DNA of 64,000 nucleotides from Takakia lepidozioides (taxonomy: Eukaryota; Streptophyta; Takakiopsida; Takakiales; Takakiaceae): NCBI GenBank assembly GCA_030704615.1, contig CM060733.1:43648001-43712000 (forward strand). The letters run 5' to 3'. Below, piece after piece: positions 55,905-64,000 of the stretch. A model generated the notes under the pieces. It was not told the origin of the DNA. It did no database searches and worked only from the letters and a program-made list of their open reading frames with translations. The translations under genes and the position numbers were made by a program. The first letter of the stretch is position 1, and each line of letters opens with the position of its first letter.

Positions 55905-56849
55905 CGAACAAGAAGCTCAATTAGTGTGCGTTGACGCACACTGTTTGAGCCTTCCATTTTGCTTGCTTGTTGATGTGCGAAACGGCCAAATTGGGGAACT
56001 AGGGCAGGTTCAATCCACCACGAATTGGAAGCTCAAACAGTGTGCATTGACGCACACTGTTTGAGCCCCCCATTTTACTTGGTTGTTGGTGTGCAAAACG
56101 GCCAGATAGGGCCACTATGCCCGGTTCAATCCTCCACTATTTGGAAGCTCAAACAGTGTGCGTTGACACACACTGTTTGAGCCCCCTTATCATTGTTCTT
56201 CTCACAAAAAAATTACCCAGCCAGGGTATCTCTTTGAGGTTCAATCATCAATTTCCTGGTAGCTCCAGCAGTGTGCGTCAACGCACACTGTTTGAGCTCA
56301 CCTTGTCATTGTTTTTTTCGTTTCAAAATCGGCCACACAGGGCATGTCTCTAAGGATCAATGAACACTTACTTGGTAGCTCAAACAGTGTGCGTTGGCGC
56401 ACACTGTTTGAGCCCACCTTCTCATTGATTTTTCATCTGAAAAAACGGCCACAAACGGCATGTTTTGAGGATCAATCATCACTTATCTGGCAGCTCAAAC
56501 AGTGTGCATCAACGCACACTGTTTGAGCTCACCTTGTCATTGCCTTTGTCATCTGAAAATCGGCCACATAGGGTATGTATTTGAGGATCAATCATCACTT
56601 ACCTGGCAACTCAAACAGTGTGCGTCAAAGCACACTGTTTGAGCTCACCTTGTCATTGTTTTTTTCGTTTGAAAATCGGCCACATAGGGCATGTCTCTGA
56701 GGATCAATGAACACTTACCTGGTAGCTGGAATAGTGTGCGTTGGCGCACACTATTTGAGCCCACCTTCTCATTGTTTTTTTTCATCTGGAAATCGGCCAC
56801 AAAGGGCATGTATTTGATGATCAATGAACACTTACCTGGCAGCTCAAAC
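55905..56849. repeat. 116-bp satellite, each unit with a ~36-bp palindrome
   Basis: Eight full palindromes of the form GCTCAAACAGTGTGCG-tt/tc-... plus the complementary arm are centred near 55932, 56048, 56164, 56279, 56395, 56510, 56626 and 56742, a spacing of 115-116 bp. The half-site is CTCAAACAGTGTGCGT. Between palindromes the sequence is also conserved (aaaatcggccacatagggcat, gaggatcaatNaNcactta). A ninth unit is cut after agctcaaac by the end of element 2. Confidence 0.95.
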
Positions 56850-56975
56850 GAGGTTTTACTATTTCATGAGCAGAAAGCCATGAGCCATGAGCCATGAGCC
56901 ATGAGCCGCATGAGCCGCATGAGCGGTGAGCCGAAGTCTAAGATACGCGGATTTCATGAGCGGACTCCTCCAAAT
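56850..56975 (+). repeat. Left terminal repeat of element 2 with CATGAGC units
   Basis: gaggttttactatttcatga is followed by about eight catgagc(c) heptamers up to 56960. This matches the inverted right end of element 1 (gaggtttgctatttcatgag). Confidence 0.8.
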
Positions 56976-57339
56976 TTGGAAATGCGGCAGATTAAACAAG
57001 TATTAAAATAATAGTTTTTTATTTGACCTTGCCGTTTTTGGACGTTCCAGATCATGTAATGCGGCGAAGATATGTCGTCAGTAACAAGTCCGCTCATGGT
57101 TTTTTAGATCCGCTCATGGAAATAAGTGACCGTGCAACGGGAAATCCAGTATACCACTGCAAAAGGACGTCGCATACTGGCCTGTATAGAGTATTTCCGC
57201 GGTTTTACATGCCTTAACATTGGAATGAAGCTGACCCTTTTGCCGCGATTGAACCAATGGAGTCTGCACCAATAGAGTCTGCAGTACTTCACAATTCTGT
57301 CTTCTTCGGGTATTCGGCGGAAAGGTTTGGAACTGAACT

Positions 57340-57460
57340 GGGAAATAGGTGCCGCATTAGGGTTTGCACGTGCGAAATTTCGGAGCGGTTTGGTGTTGGC
57401 GAAGGCCGCCTCTACCAGTACCTACGACGATACTTGGAAATGCGGCGCCGCATTTCCTTG
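57340..57460. repeat. Subterminal palindromes of element 2
   Basis: ggaaataGGTGCCgcatt is centred near 57351 and ggaaatgcGGCGCCgcatttcc near 57446, 95 bp apart. These are the element-2 type site, at the same relative place as the 31255-31675 sites of element 1. Confidence 0.75.
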
Positions 57461-57707
57461 TCGGAGGTCGAATGAGGAAAGCAAGTTTTCGGAAAGCAGA
57501 AAAACATGAACCCTCCAACATACAAAAATACATGCACGTGGAAACAAGTGAACGATATAGTAATATCTTAGTTCGAGCAAAACAGGTTACTGGTAGGCAA
57601 GACATATGTCGGACCTTTCTGTGGCCAGAGTCTGAGGTACTGGCAGCAGTACAGTTCTACTATCCGAAAAGGATGGGCGTACCATTGTATGGGACCGCAA
57701 GCCAAGC

Positions 57708-60700
57708 TCACTGGTCCCCTGGATCCATATTCAGAAGAGTGTGAACCTCCTGGGGGCTCAACCCTGGTGCATGTATGAAGTGATGAGTTGTGGAATTACA
57801 ACGGAGTCTCTTTAGGTACACGTAGTACAAATGCTTGCAAGGGCAGTATGATGCCCCCTTGTTCGCCATGATCTGGAAGTCGGTGCAATTGCAGGTGGGT
57901 AATTCTGAAATGGTGATGGTGTACACCTCATTGCGAACAGCTGAGCCCGCCGTGGCCATCTGATACACACGCCCGAATCCTGGTGGGGGCACTTCTGTCG
58001 AGCTCTGGATTGTACAGTTCATCCGAAGTGCATTCCCCATCCTTGTCTCGTTCACTTTTGAGGGAGGTCGCCGCCTCTTCTCGGTTTCCCCCAACGGTGT
58101 GTAGGATGCTTAGAGCTGTCGTGTCCCATTGTTCTTGCTCTCACAGGGGTCGGTGGTGGAGGCTGGAAGCGGAAATGGTTGTCTGGGGACGTCAGTGCGT
58201 TGCACCATCCGAAATCCTGCGGCGGTAAGGGCGTCGGCCTCAACCTGACTCAGATCGCAGCCTGGTTCCACCGGCCACACCGGGGGAGCCTCTGGCATTG
58301 TTTGTATGCCGTACTTGGGCTTTCCATACACGCAAGTCATAATGTCGTGCCTGCAGAACCAGAACTGGGTGGTTGTCGCCTCCGCAAACTTGTTTGGTCC
58401 TTCTAGGAGGGCAGGGCTCTGGATTCCCCAATGCCGAACACGAATTGGCAGAATCGGTCCTTCCTGGCGAGCGTCTTCTCCACATCTGGTGGACGTAGTG
58501 ACGGCCACAAGGGCAATCGCATATCATGCAGCAAGCCACGTACTAATTTTCCGAGGCAAACAATGGGCTTTGGGCCACAGGGAGAATTTGTGGGACGAAC
58601 AGCTTCGAGGTCCTGATCCGAAATGTCGACAGCATTGCGAGAGAAGATCGGGACGTCCTCTGCACCGCGAGGTGCACCTAGAGGGGGTCCGGACTCGCCC
58701 TTGTGAGGCAGATTGAAGAGGAACCTGGAAGAGGTTCCTGGGAATCCGACAGGAACATTCGGCAGCACCTCGAGTCCCCGTCACGTTGCCGCACAATGTG
58801 TCTTCCAGCAGTGGAAGCCAAGAAATCCAGATCGCCGTCGCCCAACCGGGACAATCGAAATGTCCGTAACAGAAAGACAAATGAACGAAAATGACAGCAG
58901 CCTACCTCCCCCGCATGTACTGTCCGAACTGTCGATACCGAAAATGCCACCACCCCAACCAGCTGTGCAATGCTCCCAGATTGGTTGTCTCCACTGCACC
59001 TGACGTGTTCCACCAAGCCTCGATGATAGCAAACTTAACCTCCGCGTCATCAAATGTGGGTGCATCCTTCCACGCCGTACAAAGGACACGGTGTTCAGCC
59101 TGGAATGAGCTAGCAACAAATTTGGTAGTGTAGTGGGATAGACTCTGCATCCAATGGAATCCACAGGATCTCTCTTTCCCCTCCATTGGAACATTGGGTC
59201 CTCACCGTACACACGCCGCACCGCTGCCCAGTTGGCCTGAGCGTTGTCTGCCATGAATCCCCTGAAATTGGGCTCTGGCAATCCCGCCCTTGCCATCTGC
59301 TCGTTTATGCCCTCCCACAGATGCATCTCGGACTGTGTGTCCTCCCCTTTCATCTCGCAGATTGCAATCGTCATGAGCCTCTTGGAGTGATAGTCATAAA
59401 CATGCGCACCCATAGTCACCCACTGATGGTTTGTAATTCGCTTGATGTGATCAAACATCACCCAAGCATTCGACAGTTTCCAGTTGTCATGCGAGTGACC
59501 AAGTCGACTCCACTCCCAGGCCCACACGTCGACATTTTGAAAATGTAACAACGATCGGATTCGCTGCCTTGCCCTGGAAACCTGCTACCTTGGATGTAGT
59601 CATATCCAGTCATTCGTTTCACCTCCAGGATTGAGTACATGTCCGACCCCCTGCCGAACTCCTGCTTGCAAGATACGATGTGATTCCGCACATTCGGACT
59701 ACAAACGTGCGAGACGGACTCCAAGAGGTCACGCATCTCGTCTTCGGTCAAGGGCTCTCGGTCGGAACCATCTTCAGACATGATTTTGCCAAGAGCAATC
59801 TTGTGGGCTGCCTTCAGCTGAATCTGCTTTGGTCTGGCTCCGGGGCTCAATTTCACCTCCTCTTTTATGATGTCGTGTGCTTCCTGCACAGCCTCACGCA
59901 TGTTGCCTCTCGCCAAGGGGTGGCAGTGGACCCCAACGTGTATGCAAGCTCTAGTCAAGTCCGGGAGCAAATGGATTACGTAATATTGCTTGGCTCTGCA
60001 CATGGACATGCACGTCGGTGGTTCTTTGCAATGTGCACACTTGAAAGAACCCGCAGGAGCTTGGCTGGAGACAATGAATGGATGATGCGTTGTGCCAGTC
60101 CAATCCGTCTCGTTTCTCCGCCCTCCTTTGGAGAGAAAGTGGAAGCAGGTGGGATTGAGGCACCTCAGCTTCCCCGCACAGAGGACATATCGTACACGAA
60201 CACCATCAGCAATTTTCGTGCTACTGGTCTTCGTCACACACCAGGGGTGTCCGTCATGCTTTCGATCCATGTCTGTTAACATCCCGGAGGCTTTGTTTGA
60301 CAAAGAAACAGGTGGAAACTCGAAGATGACATTGCCATCGACTTCGGGAGGCAGAAACGTTACCTTTCTGACTGGGAATTTGGCATAGTCGAGAGCAGCC
60401 AGCTCGGAGCGAGAACCATCGAGGTGATGTTGTCGTAGGAGCTGCACAATGGACCGGGTTGGAGTTATGCTCGAACATGCGTAGCACCTACAGAGACGTC
60501 CATGCCGGATTTGAACGACCGTGTGGAGGACATGGTACCTCAATGCAATCATCTTCCTCGTCGGAAATGTCGAATACGTCCACACGAGAAGCTATGGAGG
60601 GTCTTGACGGTCCAGGTCGGGAATGATTATCGTTGCATACCTCTCTGTTGGCAGTGGCCGCCTGTCGGTTTCCGGACTCCTTTGTGGATGGTGTGGGCAG

Positions 60701-60993
60701 CGACTGATTCGGAAAGGGAATGGGCATTCCCACAGCTCGGTACAGGATGGTGTCTGACGGGGGACGTGCCATTCGATTCCGCAACCTCCGTCGTTACCTA
60801 GCACGACAATGGTCTCGTCAACCTGTCCAGGAACATCCTTCCTTTCTTCTTCCAAATAAACTGTGCCCGGTTTGAGCTTGAATTTGGAACAAAGGTAAGT
60901 TTCAGTCACTCTGCAAAGTCCTCCCTCGTTTGGGATCCAGGCTCTCCCAAGTTGCGGAGGACAGCAAACTATAGCGTAGGAATTCGGAGCCAT
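57708..60993 (-). pseudogene. DDE transposase with cysteine cluster and SWIM finger (element 2)
   Basis: The minus-strand start is taken at MAPNSYAIVCC, followed by LCRVTETYLCSKFKLKPG. Then come an acidic linker, FPPEVDGNVIFEFPPV, and the cysteine cluster (CAGKLRCLNPTCFHFLSKG, FKCAHCKEPPTCMSMC, RACIHVGVHCHPLARG). The catalytic part has WVMFDHIKRITNHQWVTMG, FMADNAQANWAAVRRVYG and SCGFHWMQ. The C-terminus is FWFCRHDIMTCVYGKPKYG and the SWIM finger PTCNCTDFQIMANKGASYCP with CKHLYYVYLKRL, stop at 57708. The segment at about 58440-58905 is in the opposite orientation; it holds the candidate catalytic Glu region and the Arg/Ser linker. There are also frameshifts near 59140 and 60540. It is non-functional as assembled. 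Confidence 0.8.
58440..58905 (+). other. Inverted segment inside the element-2 transposase
   Basis: The plus strand reads SSPHLVDVVTAT, FRGKQWALGHRENLW and REVHLEGVRTRPCEA. These align with STAHLVDILTAT, LKGKQWGLGPDRQ and RRGQHLEGDVHTRPVRR of element 1. The gene on both sides of this segment is on the minus strand. The left break falls at the codons for AESV. Confidence 0.75.
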
Positions 60994-61404
60994 CGAACAC
61001 CGCACGAAGTTGGCAAGTGCGAGGTTCAGTATAGCGACAGACCAAGGCTCACAGGCACCATGCGGAGTCCATCGACGATTGGAAGTCGCACATTGAAGTG
61101 GAAAGTATTGTTTCAAGCTACATGCATGAAGGTGGGAGGTTTGATTCCATAGCCAGTAAGTATGACAATGATGGCCGATTCGGCGACGAAATAACATCTC
61201 CTGACAGTTTCTCCTGAGGGTGGATCCAGCAGTATTCTCGGTGCAGACAGGAACGTTCGCACTGACAAGCCAGTACTGTTAGTTAAAACGGTCAGACAAC
61301 CAAGTTGTGCTCATCAAGACTGGCCGCAATTGTGTTGTTTCGGAACAATGCAACCCATTCAGGTTCCAGATTTCCCGTCCCGAGTGATTCTTTCGATTGC
61401 TGGT

Positions 61405-62650
61405 GGACGGAAATACGGCGCCGCATTTCCGTATTGCATCTTGGTCATGCACCAGAACGACGGAAATGCGGCACCGAGTTTCCGTCCGGGGGAAACCTTT
61501 ATACTCTCCAGAACGGAAATGCGGTAACGCATTTCCATCCAGCAAGCACGGTATGTGAAGGTGGAACGGAAATGCGGTACCGCATTTCCGTCCGAGTCGC
61601 ACTTTCCGACATTCCAGAACGGAAATGCGGCGCCGCATTTCCATTTTGTATCTGATGCATGGAGCCGAGTGCAATTCCGACCGATTGAGACATTCATACT
61701 ATCAGAACGGAAATGCGGCCGCATTTCCGTTCTGACTGAAAATCGTGAACCATCGGAACTGAAATGCGGCAGCGCATTTCCATCCGAGTCGCACCTCCCA
61801 ACATTCCAGAACGTAAATGCGGCACCGCATTTCCGTTCTGATGAAAAATCGTGAAACATCGGAACTGAAATGCGGTACCGCATTTCCGTCGGAGTCGCAC
61901 CTTCCGACAAAACGGAAATGCGGCGCCGCATTTCCGTTTTGTATGTGAGGCATGGAGTTGTGGAACGAAAATGCGGCACCGCATTTCCGCCAGGGTCAGA
62001 CCTTAATACTCTACAGAACGGAAATGCGGTACCGCATTTCCGTTCTGACTGAAAATCGTGAACAACGGGAACAGAAATGCGGCTCCGCATTTCCGTCCGA
62101 GTCGCACCTTCCGACATTCTCGAACGGAAATGCGGCGCCGCATTTCCGTTTTGTATACGGGCCTGGAGCTGTGGGACGGAAATGTGTGCCGCATTTCCAT
62201 CCATGTGAGACCTTCAAACTTTCCAGACAAGAAATGCGGCACCGCATTTCTGTCAGGTGAGACCTCTATACTTTCCCGAACGGAACGGCATTTCCTTCAT
62301 CAACTAAGGTATGTGAAGGGGAACGGAAATGCGGATTATTCAGATTGAAAATCATGAACCACGGGAACTGAAATGTTGTGCCCATTTCCGTCCAAATCGC
62401 ACCTTTCAACATTCCGAATGGAAATGCGGCGCCGCATTTCCCTTTTGATCTCATACATGGAGCTGTGGGACGGAAATGCGGCACCGTATTTCCGTTCAAC
62501 AACTAAGGTATGTGAAGGTGGAACGGAAATGCGGTGCCGCATTTTCTTCCAACAAGTACGGATGTGTAGCTTCGTGATGGTACTTAACGGAAATGCGGCG
62601 CCGCATTCGCATTTTCACTCCAACTCATCAGACGCTGGGACGGAAATGCC
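61405..62650. repeat. Central palindrome array of element 2, 53-bp period
   Basis: About 22 sites have half-site GGAAATGCGG. Centres fall near 61419, 61472, 61525, 61578, 61631, 61718, 61770, 61823, 61876, 61924, 61977, 62030, 62083, 62136, 62188, 62240, 62430, 62482, 62535 and 62599, mostly 52-53 bp apart. The two central bases vary (CG, CA, TA, TG). Spacers belong to a few recurring types, giving a higher-order repeat. It sits between the divergent transposase and ParB genes. Long minus-strand open frames here are translated repeats. Confidence 0.95.
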
Positions 62651-63041
62651 TTGAAATGTGAACACGTGAGCAACGGAATTGCTGCACATGTCGCACTCTA
62701 TCTGACTGAAGGGCATGAGGCGGCGCGGCCTGACCGTTGGATAATGATGTTTGTTTTTCGGACGGCAGGCGTACCCTGAACGATTCGAATTTCGTAATGA
62801 CAAAGTCCACGAGGAGACACTTTCGTCCAACCCTTTCGAACCCAAGTGGTGCATCACCGCCGTTTCATCTACTTTTGTCGTGTCTCCTCAGTCACCCCTC
62901 TCGCGCCCTTTCCATCTGCACTCTTTGCCCCTTTTCCCTCTCTGTTCTTCTTATGCTCGAACCTGAGAGGGGGGGAGTTCGTGCACCAGACAGAGACCTC
63001 GTCGCAAGCTCCGAAAATTATACTTCGGACGTAGGCCAATG

Positions 63042-64000
63042 CCGAAGGGGAGGAAGCAGATGCGTCTACAGGAGGAGATTGCCATCTCCGAGCAGCAGGC
63101 CACTCAGGCAACCCAGCCACCAGTGAGAGCTCCATGCGATCGGGCTGCGCGCAGCTGATCGAGCACCGAACCCCCCATTTTGCTTCTGTAATTCTTAGAC
63201 TGAATGCTAGGAGACTTGAATGCAGAACATGTTTGCATGCCTAACAGGAAAGGTGGACGTGCTGGAGGGATCGCAGGAATCCGAAGAGCCGCAGGAAGAG
63301 TCCGAGGAGCTAGCTGCAGCACGTACACCCACCCGATCCCGAGCGCGGGTATTCCTGCCGGGCCTAGCCCTGTGCGATTCAAAGACGCGGCTTCGAAGGG
63401 CAAGTTCAAAGCCCCAGAGATCGACTCGCGTTCTTCGGTCATGGAGAATCGCCAGCAGGGGTCGGGCCCTTCTCCAGCAAAGTCGAAGAAGAAGCAGCCC
63501 GTCCCTCTACTGGTTTCTGAACCGGCTCAGGCCGATTCACCCCCCCAACGCGAATGAAGCAGCAGGTAAAAGACAGATTCAATTGCAGCAGACACCTTCA
63601 CCTGCAAGGATGAGGAAGCAGAAGGCAATCAGGGCGACGGCCAAACAATCTCCCGCAAAACCGCTTCCACGAGCTGAAGCTCAGTTCCTGGAGGATTTCC
63701 CGCTTGCAGATGTTGGGGCCGACTCTGCTGCAGCGAAGGCAATGGGATCGACCGTTTCTGTCGATTTGGTACCGGAGGAGGGTGCTGCCGCTCAACGTTC
63801 GCAGCAAGACCTCACCACCGATGAGCAAGCAGGCCCGGAGGAGGCCTCTGCAATGGCAGAATTGCCCGCAGACAGGCCCCAGAGTGCAGCTCCAGTTGAG
63901 GATGCTCCAGCTGCTCAGCCCACTACCGGCACCTACAGACATGTCTCCGGAGGATTTCAAAAGTGCAGCGATAAAATGTTGGAGGAGACACACAGTAGCA
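63042..64000 (+). pseudogene. ParB-methyltransferase-type gene of element 2, N-terminal part
   Basis: The first exon is MPKGRKQMRLQEEIAISEQQ.., ending ccacca|gtgaga near 63120. The next exon follows aacag near 63248 and has an acidic start (VDVLEGSQESEEPQEESEEL). Long Ala/Pro/Glu/Lys-rich disordered sequence follows, with frame shifts near 63345 and 63550. At the window edge SPEDFKSAAIK and, one frame over, MLEETHSS align with SEADMKLAAAKMLEATHSNI, which precedes the ParB-like domain in copies B and D. The domain itself is outside the window. It may not be truly broken, because the shifts could be assembly errors. Confidence 0.55.

Larger units (their letters stand above)
56850..64000. mobile_element. 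Giant DNA transposon, element 2 (left part; right end outside window)
   Basis: It starts gaggttttactatttcatga followed by many CATGAGC units, like the transposase-side end of element 1. The transposase gene runs leftward (60993-57708), a palindrome array follows (61405-62650), and the N-terminal part of a ParB-methyltransferase-type gene runs rightward to the window edge. The layout is that of element 1 in mirror image, with strongly diverged sequence. It interrupts the family-3 satellite, so it is younger than that array. Confidence 0.75.

Noticed and set aside
55905-56849. CRISPR-like look: regular palindromic repeats with spacers
   Set aside because: The intervening segments are homologous to one another, the setting is eukaryotic, and no cas gene is present. 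It is a tandem satellite with an internal palindrome.
61359-62204. 281-codon minus-strand ORF and several overlapping ORFs in the array
   Set aside because: They are translations of the 53-bp palindromic repeat (recurring NGNAAPHFRS-like peptides in several frames on both strands), not genes.

Overview
The window looks like a piece of a large, repeat-packed plant-lineage nuclear genome. The signs are an LTR retrotransposon primed by the plant initiator-Met tRNA motif, a chromodomain Ty3/gypsy polyprotein, a copia remnant, GT-AG introns at matching places in gene copies, and almost no sequence that is not a mobile element. A charophyte alga such as Chara would fit, but this rests on general character, not on a marker gene. 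I see no host housekeeping gene, rRNA or tRNA.

The most unusual content is a family of very large DNA transposons. The best preserved copy (element 1, about 18.52-31.92 kb) has CATGAGC-rich inverted ends. It carries two divergent, intron-containing genes. One encodes a ParB-like domain joined to a beta-class (motif IV before motif I) N6/N4 DNA methyltransferase fold. The other encodes a DDE-type transposase with an N-terminal cysteine cluster and a C-terminal SWIM zinc finger. Between them lies a 1.7-kb array of palindromes built on GGCGCC. The same site recurs in a methyltransferase-gene intron and beside the transposase-side end. A second element (56.85 kb to beyond the window) repeats this layout with a palindrome differing by one base per half-site. 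A third, truncated family (53.27-56.85 kb) has its own 116-bp palindrome satellite. Centre-to-centre distances within the arrays fall mostly near whole numbers of helical turns. My reading is a transposon with its own ParB/parS-like site system and a modification enzyme. Every copy here carries frameshifts, stops or rearrangements, so these are fossils or partly mis-assembled copies.

Layout: 0.1-2.9 kb decayed gypsy G1 relic; 3.3-7.3 kb ParB-methyltransferase copy A; 8.0-8.3 kb copia pol end; 8.38-15.36 kb intact gypsy G1 with 5-bp target duplication; 15.7-16.9 kb retroviral-type gag-protease relic; 16.9-18.0 kb hAT-like relic; 18.5-31.9 kb element 1; 31.9-39.4 kb nested retroelement debris with a 1-kb inverted repeat and the 3' half of copy C; 39.4-45.1 kb gag-like coiled-coil element G3; 45.1-48.4 kb gypsy G4 broken by other fragments; 48.4-50.6 kb ParB half of copy D; 50.6-53.3 kb gypsy G2 copies sharing an LTR; 53.3-56.85 kb family-3 fragment; 56.85-64.0 kb element 2.

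The ParB-like domain is expected to bind the palindromes, the methyltransferase fold to mark DNA or to have been recruited to read or guard it, and the SWIM transposase to mobilise the unit. These roles are inferred from domain families and layout.
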